64,000 bases of DNA from Streptomyces rubradiris. GTDB lineage: Bacteria; Actinomycetota; Actinomycetes; Streptomycetales; Streptomycetaceae. Under the pieces are notes generated by a model, which saw only the letters and a list, made by a program, of their open reading frames with translations, made no database searches and was not told the origin of the DNA. This document shows, piece by piece, positions 34,930 to 43,251 of this stretch. The stretch covers positions 744,001-808,000 of the forward strand of contig NZ_BNEA01000001.1 in NCBI RefSeq assembly GCF_016860525.1. Reading direction: 5' to 3'. The number at the start of each line of letters is the position of its first letter. The stretch's first letter is position 1. The position numbers and the translations under genes are program-made.

Positions 34930-35756
34930 GCGCGGGCGTCATGGGCACCGGGATCTCGACGCTCGTCGTCGGACACGGACTGCCCGTCGTACTGGTGGAC
35001 ATCGACGAAGGCGTGCTGGAGCGCGCCGCCGCCGCGACCGCCGGCGGCCTGCGGCACGCGACGCTGATGGGCGCGCTGCCGGCCGGGCGCGCCCCGGCGC
35101 GGCTGCGCACCACACTGTCGCTGGACGAGGTCGCCGACGCCGCGGTGGTCATCGAGGCGGTCACCGAACTGCCCGAGAGGAAGGCGGAAGTCCTCGCCGG
35201 CGTCTCGGCGCTGGTGCGCCCCGGCACGCCCCTGATCACCAACACCTCCGGCATACCCATCGACGAAATGGCCGCGTGGGTGAAGAGCCCGGGCGATCTC
35301 ATCGGAACGCACTTCATGAACCCCGCGTACCTGATCTCGATGGTCGAGGTGATCCGCGGCCCGCGGACCGCGGACGGGACCGTCGAGTCGGTACTCTCGC
35401 TGCTGACCCGGATCGGCCGGCGCGCGGTGGTGGTCCGTGACGCCCCCGGGTTCGTGACCAGCCGGCTGCTGCACCCGATGATCAACGACGCGGCGCGGGT
35501 GGTCGGCGCCGGCACCGCCACCGTCGAGGACGTGGACACCCTGATGCAGGGCTGCCTCGGGCATCCGACGGGCCCGCTGCGCACCGCGGACCTGATCGGC
35601 ATCGACAACCTCGTCGACGCTCTGGAGGCGCTGTACGCCCGGACCGGTGACGAGCGGTGCCGTCCCAGCGAACTCCTTCTCGAAAAGGTCCGGCGAGGCG
35701 AACTCGGCCGAAAGAGCGGCCGCGGCTTCTACAACTACAGTGAGGCACAGTCATGA
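34902..35756 (+). CDS. FkbK-like 3-hydroxyacyl dehydrogenase (extender-unit synthesis)
   Basis: 284 residues. 3-hydroxybutyryl-CoA dehydrogenase family: NAD Rossmann motif VAIVGAGVMGTGISTLVV, catalytic His in IGTHFMNPAYLISMVEVIRG, and the C-terminal helical domain ending GRKSGRGFYNY. In methoxymalonyl-ACP pathways this enzyme oxidises the hydroxymethyl of glyceryl-ACP towards the acid. GAGGAGG lies 5 bases before the ATG. It is followed by the ACP gene with an ATGA overlap. Confidence 0.9.
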   Translation: MDEPLVAIVGAGVMGTGISTLVVGHGLPVVLVDIDEGVLERAAAATAGGLRHATLMGALPAGRAPARLRTTLSLDEVADAAVVIEAVTELPERKAEVLAGVSALVRPGTPLITNTSGIPIDEMAAWVKSPGDLIGTHFMNPAYLISMVEVIRGPRTADGTVESVLSLLTRIGRRAVVVRDAPGFVTSRLLHPMINDAARVVGAGTATVEDVDTLMQGCLGHPTGPLRTADLIGIDNLVDALEALYARTGDERCRPSELLLEKVRRGELGRKSGRGFYNYSEAQS

Positions 35757-36049
35757 CAGCGGAACAGCAGACCGACAAGGCGCCCTTCGACGTGGACGCC
35801 GTCATCGACGAGATCACCGGGTTCGTGGCCGAGCAGACCCGCACCAGGCCCGGGGTGGACCAGGATCTCTTCGTCACCGGGGTCGCCAACTCCATGTTCG
35901 CCATGCAGCTGGTCGTGTTCCTTGAGCAGACCTTCTCCGTGACGGTCGCCGGACCGGACTTGCAGCTGACCAACTTCCGCACGGTCGAGAGCATGGCCGC
36001 GCTCGTCGGCCGGCTCCGGGCGGAGTCCGCCGCAGCCAGCGATGTCTGA
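35753..36049 (+). CDS. FkbJ-like freestanding acyl carrier protein
   Basis: 98 residues. The phosphopantetheine serine is Ser47 in GVANSMFAMQLVVF, the FkbJ-type motif rather than the GxDSL of PKS carrier proteins. It carries glycerate-derived C3 units as they become hydroxymalonyl- or methoxymalonyl-ACP. It starts in an ATGA overlap with fkbK and overlaps the dehydrogenase gene by 8 bases. Because the cluster's KS protein has no ACP, this carrier may also receive the elongated chain (inference). Confidence 0.92.
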   Translation: MTAEQQTDKAPFDVDAVIDEITGFVAEQTRTRPGVDQDLFVTGVANSMFAMQLVVFLEQTFSVTVAGPDLQLTNFRTVESMAALVGRLRAESAAASDV

Positions 36050-37178
36050 GCCGCTCCGGCCGGGGAGCGAGGACATCTGGCGTCTCGTCGAGGACAACGC
36101 CGGCGCGTGGGACATCGCCGGTGAGATCCCCCGGACCGTCCTGAGCCAACTGGGCGCCGCCGGCGTACTCTGCGCCGAAGTGCACAAGCAGTACGGCGGA
36201 CTCGGCCTGGGCAGCCAGGAGAGCGGGAGGCTCACCGCCCACGCCGGGAGCCTGTGCAGCTCCGTGCGCAGTGTGATGACCTCGCAGGGCATGGCGGCGT
36301 GGACCGTGCAACGCCTCGGCACCGCCGACCAGCGGGCCGTGTTCCTGCCGCAGTTGACCAGCGGCCGGCTCGCGGCCGTCGCCTTCAGCGAGCCGGACGC
36401 CGGCAGCGACCTCGGCGCGATGACCACCGAGCTGCGGTTCGCCGGCGACGCGGTGATCGTGGACGGCAGCAAGACGTGGATCACCGCCGCGGCCTATGCC
36501 GACCTGATCGTCGTCATCGGGAAAGCGGGCGGCGAGGCGGCAGCGGTCATCGTGCCCACGAACGCCGAGGGCGTCAGCATCGAGAAGGTCCCGCACCCGA
36601 TGGGCTGCCGTGCGGCGGGCCACGCGCGGGTGCGGCTGGACGGTGTGCGCCTGCCGGCCTCCAACGTCCTCGGCGGCACCGGGCTGTCGCTGCCGTTCCT
36701 GGTGACGACTGCCCTGGCCTACGGCCGGATGTCGGTGGCATGGGGTTGCGTCGGCATCCTGCGCGGCTGCCTCGGCGCGGTGACCGAACACGCGCGAACG
36801 CGGCGGCAGTTCGGCAAACCGATAGCGGAGCACCAGCTGGTCTCCCGCAGGATCGCCGAGCTCTACGCCGCCGAGCGGGTCGCCACCGCGGTGTGCCGGC
36901 AGGCCGGCGACTGCTGGGAGTCGGGGTCGCCGGACCTCGTGATCGCCACCGTTCTCGCCAAGCACGTCAGCGCGACCCAGGCGGTGCGCGCGAGCGCGTC
37001 GGCCATGCAGATCATGGCCTCGGCGGGCGCGTCGGACGGCCACGTGGTCGCCCGCGCCTACCGGGACGCGAAACTGATGGAGATCATCGAGGGCAGCAGC
37101 GAGATATGCCAGCTCGAACTCGCCAGACACGCTCTGGCGACCGGGCACGGCACGGCGCGGCAGGAGGAGGCCCAGTGA
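36042..37178 (+). CDS. FkbI-like acyl-ACP (acyl-CoA) dehydrogenase
   Basis: 378 residues. Acyl-CoA dehydrogenase fold with FAD motifs [14 protein letters not shown] and VDGSKTWITAAAYAD, ARTRRQFGKPIAEHQLV, and the C-terminal IIEGSSEICQLEL that holds the glutamate base. In the FK520-type pathway this protein works with FkbK on the ACP-bound C3 unit. It sits between the ACP and FkbH genes with short overlaps, so all four are one translational unit. Confidence 0.9.
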   Translation: MSEPLRPGSEDIWRLVEDNAGAWDIAGEIPRTVLSQLGAAGVLCAEVHKQYGGLGLGSQESGRLTAHAGSLCSSVRSVMTSQGMAAWTVQRLGTADQRAVFLPQLTSGRLAAVAFSEPDAGSDLGAMTTELRFAGDAVIVDGSKTWITAAAYADLIVVIGKAGGEAAAVIVPTNAEGVSIEKVPHPMGCRAAGHARVRLDGVRLPASNVLGGTGLSLPFLVTTALAYGRMSVAWGCVGILRGCLGAVTEHARTRRQFGKPIAEHQLVSRRIAELYAAERVATAVCRQAGDCWESGSPDLVIATVLAKHVSATQAVRASASAMQIMASAGASDGHVVARAYRDAKLMEIIEGSSEICQLELARHALATGHGTARQEEAQ

Positions 37179-38269
37179 GCGGAGCACTGCCACCGAACGA
37201 ACCGGTCACCACCGTCAAGTGTGTCGTCTGGGACCTGGACAACACCCTGTGGAAGGGCACCCTGCTCGAAGGCGACGACGTGACCGTCGACGACCGGGTC
37301 CACGAGACCATCGTGGGCCTCGACTCCCGCGGCATCCTTCAGGCGGTCGCCAGCAAGAACGACCACGGCCCGGCATGGGAGCGCCTGGAGGACCTCGGCA
37401 TCGCCCAGTACTTCGTGCTCGCCAGGATCGGCTGGGGCCCGAAGTCCGCGTCGGTCCGGGAGATCGCCGACGAGTTGAAGTTCGCCCACCACACGATCGC
37501 CTTCGTCGACGACCAGCCGGCCGAACGCGCCGAGGTGGCCTTCCACCTGCCGCAGGTGCGCTGCTATCCGGCCGAGTCGGCGCCCGGACTGCTGTCGCTG
37601 CCCGAGTTCACCCCGGCGACCGTGACCGCCGACTCGCGCCGCCGCCGCGAGATGTACCAGGCGAACGCGCGGCGCCAGGCCGAGCAGGAGTCGTTCGACG
37701 GCCCGTCCCAGGAGTTCCTGCGCTCGCTGGACCTCGCGATGGACATCCGCCGGGCCACCGCCGACGACCTGTCCCGGATGGAGGAGCTGACACTGCGCAC
37801 CAGCCAGATGAACGCGACCGGTGTCCACTACTCCGACGCCGACCTGCGCGCCCTCCTGGACGACGCACGCCACGAGGTCCTCGCGGTGACGATGAGCGAC
37901 CGCTTCGGGTCGCACGGAGCGGTCGGTGTCGCGCTCGTGGAGACCGGGGCGGCGGTGTGGCACCTGAAGCTCCTGGCCACCTCGTGCCGGGTCGTCTCCT
38001 ACGGCGCCGGCGCCACCGTACTGAACTGGCTGATCGGCGAGGCGGCGACGGCCGGCACCCATCTGGTCGCGGACTTCCGGCCGACCGAACGCAACCGGAT
38101 CATGGAAGTCGCCTACCGGTTCACCGGGTTCACCGACGAGCTCTGTGCCTGCCTCGCCGAACTGCCGCCGCCGCGGGACGGGCGGACGCAGCGCCTGCAC
38201 ATCACACCGGCACCGAAACCGGCGCCCTGCACGATACGTCTCACCACCGTCCCCCTGACCACGACCTGA
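37175..38269 (+). CDS. FkbH-like glyceryl-ACP synthase (HAD family)
   Basis: 364 residues from GTG 37175, with AGGAGG 7 bases upstream; it overlaps the previous stop. N-terminal HAD phosphatase-like domain: VVWDLDNTLWKGTL (nucleophile Asp), ASKNDHG and IAFVDDQPAERAEV. The C-terminal half (about 190-340) is GNAT-like (MEELTLRTSQMNATG, VWHLKLLATSCRVV). It moves glycerate from 1,3-bisphosphoglycerate onto the ACP with loss of phosphate, the first step of methoxymalonyl- and hydroxymalonyl-ACP synthesis. It is the last gene of the rightward operon, followed by a strong hairpin. Confidence 0.92.
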   Translation: MSGALPPNEPVTTVKCVVWDLDNTLWKGTLLEGDDVTVDDRVHETIVGLDSRGILQAVASKNDHGPAWERLEDLGIAQYFVLARIGWGPKSASVREIADELKFAHHTIAFVDDQPAERAEVAFHLPQVRCYPAESAPGLLSLPEFTPATVTADSRRRREMYQANARRQAEQESFDGPSQEFLRSLDLAMDIRRATADDLSRMEELTLRTSQMNATGVHYSDADLRALLDDARHEVLAVTMSDRFGSHGAVGVALVETGAAVWHLKLLATSCRVVSYGAGATVLNWLIGEAATAGTHLVADFRPTERNRIMEVAYRFTGFTDELCACLAELPPPRDGRTQRLHITPAPKPAPCTIRLTTVPLTTT

Positions 38270-38287
38270 CACCAGCGGCCTTCACCG

Positions 38288-38328
38288 CGCGCAAAGTCCT
38301 CCGACGGGCCGTCGGAGGACTTTGCGCG
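38288..38328. terminator. Strong bidirectional terminator between fkbH and O-methyltransferase
   Basis: Perfect 18-base inverted repeat CGCGCAAAGTCCTCCGAC (38288-38305) / GTCGGAGGACTTTGCGCG (38311-38328) around GGGCC. It separates two convergent operons of the cluster. Confidence 0.92.
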
Positions 38329-38464
38329 TTCGCCGGGCCCCGGGCGGGAGATCAGCCCGGCCACTGCCGTGGCGTGCCCTTGGTCGCCCTTGGACCGCTG
38401 GTCGCGACGAGGCGGCGGCCGGCACGATGTGCCCGCCGCCGCCACACTGTTCACGAGCCGACAG

Positions 38465-39139
38465 TCACCTCTTGCGGGCGAGTGTGATCCCGTCGGCCAT
38501 CGTGAGCATCGAGACGTCCACGCGCGGATCGTCGCGCAGCGACGCGTTGAGCGCCCGTACCGCGGCGGTGTCCGGGTCGTGGCTGTCCGGGTCGACCACT
38601 CGGCCGAAGAAGAGCGTGTTGTCGATGACCACCAGCCCCTTCGGTCGCACGAGGTGGAGCGCGGCCTCGTAGTACGCCCCGTAGTTGGCTTTGTCCGCGT
38701 CGATGAACACGAGGTCGAAACTCGCTTCGCCCCGCTCGTCGGCGAGGGCGGCGAGCGTCCGCGTCGCGTCACCGATGCGGACGTCTATGCGTTCGGCGAC
38801 CCCGGCGCGCTGCCAGTACGCGGCGCCGATCGCCGGCCAGCGCCCGTTGAGGTCGAGGGTGACCACCGTGCCGTCCGGTGGCAGCGCACGTGCCATGCAC
38901 AGCGTGCTGTAGCCGGTGAAGGTGCCGATCTCCAGCACCGATCCGGCACCGGACAGGCTGACGAGGAGCGCCAGCAGCTGGCCTTCCTCGGCCATGACCT
39001 GCATGGCCGGGCCGCCCGGCAACCCCGCGGTCTCCTCGCGGAGTTCGGCCAGGACCGGGTCCTCGCGCAGGGACACGGCGCGGACGTACTCGCGGATTTC
39101 CGGTGTCGCCACGATCTGGTCTGCCATGCCGGGGCTCAC
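38465..39139 (-). CDS. FkbG-type O-methyltransferase (caffeoyl-CoA OMT family)
   Basis: 224 residues from the GTG at 39139 (GTGA overlap with the upstream methyltransferase), or 220 from the ATG at 39127. SAM motif [18 protein letters not shown], the acidic motif VVTLDLN, metal/active-site segments [14 protein letters not shown] and [12 protein letters not shown]. This class I, divalent-metal family includes FkbG, which methylates hydroxymalonyl-ACP. With FkbHIJK opposite, the best reading is that it converts hydroxymalonyl-ACP to methoxymalonyl-ACP. Methylation of the finished product is the alternative. Confidence 0.9.
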   Translation of the reverse strand: MSPGMADQIVATPEIREYVRAVSLREDPVLAELREETAGLPGGPAMQVMAEEGQLLALLVSLSGAGSVLEIGTFTGYSTLCMARALPPDGTVVTLDLNGRWPAIGAAYWQRAGVAERIDVRIGDATRTLAALADERGEASFDLVFIDADKANYGAYYEAALHLVRPKGLVVIDNTLFFGRVVDPDSHDPDTAAVRALNASLRDDPRVDVSMLTMADGITLARKR

Positions 39140-39954
39140 CGCCGCCTGGCGGTGCAGGAGAACGACAGCGGGATCGGGTCACCCGGAATCCGCCAGTTGT
39201 GGTCTCCGTCGGGTTCCATCAACGACAGCCGCTGCCGCGCGTCGTAGGGGACCTCGCGGACGCGCTCGATGGTCAGGCCGGCGCCTATGAGCGCGTTCAG
39301 CACCTCCTCCACGCTCCACCGCCAGCCGTACAGGCTGTGCGTCTCCACCTCCACCTCGTCGGCGATCCGGTCCGCGTACGTCCTGGACATCTCGTGGTGC
39401 ACCTGCCGGGACTGGAACAGGGAGCGGGCCAGCCGCAGTTCGCCGCCGACGTCGGTGAAGAGGGTGAGCATCGGGTGGATCTCCACGACCGTGAGGGTGC
39501 CGCCCGGTTTGACGTACCGCGCCGCCACCTCGGCCCAGCCGGTGAGGTCGGGCAGGAACGACAGGGTGCCGTATCCGGTGAACACCATGTCGAACTCACC
39601 GTCGAGCACCTTCGGCAGGTCGTAGAGGTTCGCCTGGACGAAACTCGCGTCGAGACCGAGGTCCTCGGCGAGCTCGCGGGCGATGTCGATCGCCTCGTCC
39701 GAGATGTCGGTGCCGGTGACCTGAGCGCCCATGCGGGCGAGCGAGAGCGAGTTGACGCCGATGTGGCACTGCAGTTCCAGCAGGGACCGGCCGCTGACGT
39801 CGCCCAGCTCCTCCTGTTCCAGCCTGCGCAGCATGTTGTGCCCCTGCTTGAACCTTTCGACGTCGTAGTAGGAGGACTGCATGTGCGCCCGTGCTCGCAG
39901 ATTGAAGCCTTCTCTGTTGGCGGATATCTTGTCGAGGTCGCTCATGGAGGTCAT
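39136..39954 (-). CDS. SAM-dependent methyltransferase (class I)
   Basis: 272 residues. SAM motif [21 protein letters not shown], motif [18 protein letters not shown], and a motif-IV-like [16 protein letters not shown]. The ATG overlaps the LuxR stop (ATGA), so it is coupled both to the regulator and to the O-methyltransferase downstream. It lacks an obvious metal site, so it is a tailoring N- or O-methyltransferase. Whether it acts on the peptide or on the polyketide end cannot be told from sequence. Confidence 0.88.
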   Translation of the reverse strand: MTSMSDLDKISANREGFNLRARAHMQSSYYDVERFKQGHNMLRRLEQEELGDVSGRSLLELQCHIGVNSLSLARMGAQVTGTDISDEAIDIARELAEDLGLDASFVQANLYDLPKVLDGEFDMVFTGYGTLSFLPDLTGWAEVAARYVKPGGTLTVVEIHPMLTLFTDVGGELRLARSLFQSRQVHHEMSRTYADRIADEVEVETHSLYGWRWSVEEVLNALIGAGLTIERVREVPYDARQRLSLMEPDGDHNWRIPGDPIPLSFSCTARRR

Positions 39955-41435
39955 CGCTGTTTCCCTTCGGCGGGTACGGGCGGTGCGGGGCGGTCGGCGA
40001 CGATCAGCGGGGCCAGATCGCGGCGGCTGGTCACGCCGAGCTTCTGGTAGGCGCGGCCCAGGTGGTTGTCGACCGTTCGGGCGGACAGTCCCAGCCGGTG
40101 TCCGATGGCGGGGCTGGTGAATCCGTGGGCGGCCAGCAGCGCGACGTCCCGCTCGCGGCTGGTCAGGCCGACCAGCGGGGTGGTGAGCTGTAACAGCGGG
40201 GTGGTCGCGGTCGGACACGCGATCGTGCTGGAGGGCGTGGCGGTGCGCCGTAGTGCGGCCGCGGCGGTGGCGGTCTCCGCGGCGAGCAGATCCATCCCGA
40301 GTTCGTTGAACCTCGCCGTGGCGACGTCCAGACCCGCGGGATCGGAGCGGGCCAACGCGGCCGCGGCGCCGGCCATGACCGGCACGACCGGCCCCGGCAC
40401 CAGGTCGGTGAGCGCGGCGAGGCGGTGCCGTACGGCGTGGGGACTGCCCAGACGGGCCACGTCGTAGCTTGCCGTCGCCTCGACGGCGTGCTGGCCCAGG
40501 GCCCTGGCGGTGTCGGCCGCGGAGAGTGCCTGTCTGGCGGCGAGGGTGGTGTTTCCGTCGGCCGCTGTGATCCACGCCTGGCTCAGGGTCGACCACGGGA
40601 CGAGCAGGCGGCTCTCGGACGCCCGGTCGGCGGGCTGCCGGGTCCGTCGCGGGCCGGCCTCGTCGCAGGACAGGGCGAGTTCGGCCGGACCCGGTGCCAG
40701 CACGAGACGCGAAGTGCCGCCGTCGAACAGGCGCGAGGCGGTCTCCGCGTCGGCGATGGCGGTGGCCACGTTGGCGACCTGGCCGCGCAGCGCCAGCCAG
40801 CCGTCGGCCACTGCCGAGTCCCCGGCGGCCACCTCGTCGCGGTACCCGTTGCCGGTTGTTCGTGACGTGTGCCGCACCTGACCGGCCATCAGCAAGGCGA
40901 AGCAGTGCGCGTAGCCGATCTCGGCGAACCAGGCCCGGGCCGGGTCGGGCCGGCCGGCGGCCGCCGAAGGCCGGTCGGACCAGCGGGCCGGGCTGGCGGC
41001 GACGACCACGGTGGTCACCGCCGGATGGACCGCCCCGTCGGGCACGCGCCGGTCGCGCAGCACCTTCTCGCACGCGGCGGATGCCGCGTTTCGGGTGCAG
41101 CCGTCCAGCATCAACAGCAGCAGGCCGAGCCCGTGCGCCTCGGACGCCGGGCCGCCGACGTGCCCCGGCTCCAGGTGCGCGGCCCCGACGTTGCCCGCTG
41201 CCCAGCAGGGTATGGCCGCCGCGGTCACCGCCCAGTGGGTGCAGCGCGCCGTCGGAGCCGTGGCCGGTGGGCGGCGGGGCGGCGGATCGGCCACCGCGGT
41301 GGAACCCGGCGCGACGGAACCTGACCGGCGATCGGCCCGTTCGTCCGGCTGAGAGGTGTCGGTGGCGCTGTTGCCGACGACCATGACTCCGGCTCTGGCC
41401 GTCGCCGTCGGTCTGACCTTGGCGATTGACTGCAC
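39951..41435 (-). CDS. LuxR-family regulator, short LAL-like form without ATPase domain
   Basis: About 494 residues from GTG 41435; the N-terminus is uncertain and the frame stays open to 41669. The C-terminal LuxR helix-turn-helix is clear (LTSRERDVALLAAHGFTSPA, then GLSARTVDNHLGRAYQKLGV). The preceding 300 residues are Ala-rich helices like the C-terminal half of large ATP-binding LuxR regulators, but no P-loop is visible. The first 60 residues are low-complexity, Pro/Arg-rich. There is an in-frame TTA codon at 40191-40193, so translation probably needs the bldA tRNA. A second TTA at 41442-41444 would count only if translation starts upstream. It is the likely pathway-specific activator and heads the methyltransferase operon. 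Confidence 0.8.
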   Translation of the reverse strand: MQSIAKVRPTATARAGVMVVGNSATDTSQPDERADRRSGSVAPGSTAVADPPPRRPPATAPTARCTHWAVTAAAIPCWAAGNVGAAHLEPGHVGGPASEAHGLGLLLLMLDGCTRNAASAACEKVLRDRRVPDGAVHPAVTTVVVAASPARWSDRPSAAAGRPDPARAWFAEIGYAHCFALLMAGQVRHTSRTTGNGYRDEVAAGDSAVADGWLALRGQVANVATAIADAETASRLFDGGTSRLVLAPGPAELALSCDEAGPRRTRQPADRASESRLLVPWSTLSQAWITAADGNTTLAARQALSAADTARALGQHAVEATASYDVARLGSPHAVRHRLAALTDLVPGPVVPVMAGAAAALARSDPAGLDVATARFNELGMDLLAAETATAAAALRRTATPSSTIACPTATTPLLQLTTPLVGLTSRERDVALLAAHGFTSPAIGHRLGLSARTVDNHLGRAYQKLGVTSRRDLAPLIVADRPAPPVPAEGKQR

Positions 41436-41708
41436 AACAAATAACCCCCCGTGTCGTGAAAGGAGACCCTTCGTGCCGAGCCCACTGTCCGGAATCGGAC
41501 CGTGCGTGTGTGCGTGACGCCCCGCCCGCCCGGCTGTCCGGGCGGCAGAAGGTGACGTCACTGTCGTGACGGCGTCCTGAATCGCTCCCTCAAGATGCTC
41601 ATCCGACTCAGGACGGCCGAACCGCGTCGGTTGTTCGCTCAGTGCCCGCGGTGCCGCCGGGATCCCCACCGGTCCCGGGTCGCACGACCGTGGTCCATGG
41701 GGCGCGTC

Positions 41709-42380
41709 CTAGACGACGATCGCCTCGTCGATGGGAGTGCCGCCGCCGACCACCACGTAGACGCGGCCGGCGGTGTCGGGCCGGTCGAGGAGCGCCACGA
41801 GCACGGCGGCGACGTCCTCCCTGGCGACCTGGTCGAACCTGGCACGCTTGGGCCCGACCCTGTTCCCGACGGTGAGTTCGACGGTGCCGTCGCCGTCCCC
41901 GTCGGTGAGCACGCCGGGCCGCAGTACCGTCCAGTCGAGCCCGGTCCGGGCGAAGATGTGCTGTTCGGCGGCGTGCTTGGCCCGCAGGTAGACGGAGTAC
42001 CCCTCACCGATGCCGCGCTCGTCGGCACAGCCCACGTTGATGGAGCTGACGTGCAGGAACCGTCGCACACCCGCCTGTTCCGCCGCGTCCATGACGAGTA
42101 CGACAGCGGCCCGGTCCATCTTGTCGCGGCGGGCGGCGGTGGCGCTGTTGCCCGAGCCGGCCGAGAAGACGACGGCGTCCGCGCCGGCCAGGGCGGCGGC
42201 CACCTCGTCCACCGTCGCGCGCTCGAGATCGAGGACGACGGCCTCGCCGCCCGCCTTCCTGATGTCGTCGACGTGGCGGGGGTTGCGCACGATGCCCACG
42301 ACGGAATCGCCGCGTTCGGCCAGGCGCCGGGTCAACCGCAGGGCGACCTTGCCGTGGCCACCGGCGATGACAATCTTCAT
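41709..42380 (-). CDS. NAD(P)-binding reductase of the atypical SDR / NmrA type
   Basis: 223 residues. Dinucleotide motif IVIAGGHGKVALRLTRRLAERGD at the N-terminus, VVFSAGSGNSA, and FLHVSSINVGCADERG in place of the classical catalytic Tyr-x3-Lys. It resembles NAD(P)H-binding sugar-epimerase-like reductases found beside many Streptomyces pathways. AAGGG lies upstream of the ATG at 42380. It lies between the LuxR and ArsR genes, both also on the minus strand. The role could be a tailoring reduction or redox sensing; the sequence does not decide. Confidence 0.8.
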   Translation of the reverse strand: MKIVIAGGHGKVALRLTRRLAERGDSVVGIVRNPRHVDDIRKAGGEAVVLDLERATVDEVAAALAGADAVVFSAGSGNSATAARRDKMDRAAVVLVMDAAEQAGVRRFLHVSSINVGCADERGIGEGYSVYLRAKHAAEQHIFARTGLDWTVLRPGVLTDGDGDGTVELTVGNRVGPKRARFDQVAREDVAAVLVALLDRPDTAGRVYVVVGGGTPIDEAIVV

Positions 42381-42587
42381 TCGATACCCTTTTTCCGGAA
42401 TGGGAACTTCGGGTTTCCCCGCATTCGATGCCGCAAGCGTGCGGAGCTGTCCCGTCCAGCCTGTGCCGTGCCGAATGATCAATACCGGCGACTTACCCGG
42501 CCCGTTCATTGACGTGCGATTTCCGGCAGGTATCCGACAAGCAACCGATGGCTTCGTCCTGCCGGCCGCCATGGCGACTCCGGGGCG

Positions 42588-42610
42588 TCACTCGAATGGC
42601 TAATGAGTGA
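42588..42610. promoter_or_regulatory. Inverted repeat between ArsR and SDR genes
   Basis: TCACTC at 42588-42593 and GAGTGA at 42605-42610, 11 bases apart, in an AT-richer stretch just past the ArsR stop and about 210 bases before the SDR start on the minus strand. It could be a weak terminator or an operator for the SDR gene. The rest of the 250-base gap has no gene. Confidence 0.3.
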
Positions 42611-42631
42611 AGCACCCGCCGCACCTATTGG

Positions 42632-43168
42632 TCAATCGAACTCTCCATCGCTCTCCCGGGGTTCGAGATCGGTCTGGGGCCGGGCGGCGAGGGACCACAG
42701 GTAGCTCAGCGGCTCGCCGTCGGGTTCGTCGGGGTACTCGGCGATCAGCTCCTGGATCCTGCGCTGGAGCGACTGCACGGACTCGGGCCGCAACCGCAGT
42801 ACGCCCCGCTTGGCGCCACGGCCGGAGTCCTTGCCCGCCGCTATCAGTTCGGTACGGTGGGCGCCGAGCACGGCCAGGTCGACCTGCTGGGCCAGACCGG
42901 AGTCGTCGGGCGGGATGATCAGACCCCGGGTGCGCGCGGTGGCGCGATAGGGCCGTTGCAGTGCGCCGTTCTCACCGGCGCACACCGGTTCGGCGACCAG
43001 GAAATCGGTCTTCACCAAGGCCCGGACGTGACGCAGGGTGGTCGCGGGAGCGAGGTCGAGCTCGACCGACAGCTCCTTGTTGGTGAACGCGCGGTCCAGA
43101 CACAGCCGCAGGATCCGCCAGCGGACCGGGTGCCCGAGTGCTTTGAGGTCTTCGATCGTCGCTTCCAC
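42632..43168 (-). CDS. ArsR-family winged-helix regulator
   Basis: 178 residues. Winged helix at about 8-75 (LGHPVRWRILRLCLDRAFTN, KELSVELDLAPATTLRHVRALVKTDFL). The C-terminal 100 residues are charged and helical with no metal-binding cysteine motif; the single N-terminal Cys does not make a CVC metal site. It is divergent from the two-peptidase operon across an 83-base gap with palindromes, so it probably controls the peptidases and itself. Confidence 0.85.
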   Translation of the reverse strand: MEATIEDLKALGHPVRWRILRLCLDRAFTNKELSVELDLAPATTLRHVRALVKTDFLVAEPVCAGENGALQRPYRATARTRGLIIPPDDSGLAQQVDLAVLGAHRTELIAAGKDSGRGAKRGVLRLRPESVQSLQRRIQELIAEYPDEPDGEPLSYLWSLAARPQTDLEPRESDGEFD

Positions 43169-43181
43169 ATCCGGGACTGTA

Positions 43182-43202
43182 CCTTGCCAAGGCCGGTACC
43201 GG
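43182..43202. promoter_or_regulatory. Palindromes in the ArsR / M20 peptidase divergent promoter
   Basis: CCTTG-C-CAAGG at 43182-43192 runs directly into the perfect palindrome CCGGTACCGG at 43193-43202. They are 14 bases from the ArsR start and 50 from the M20 start, the position expected for an operator of the ArsR-type protein. Confidence 0.5.
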
Positions 43203-43251
43203 TTTGCTTGACTGCCATCGATTTCATTCTGTGCAATCGGTTGGAGGGTCT

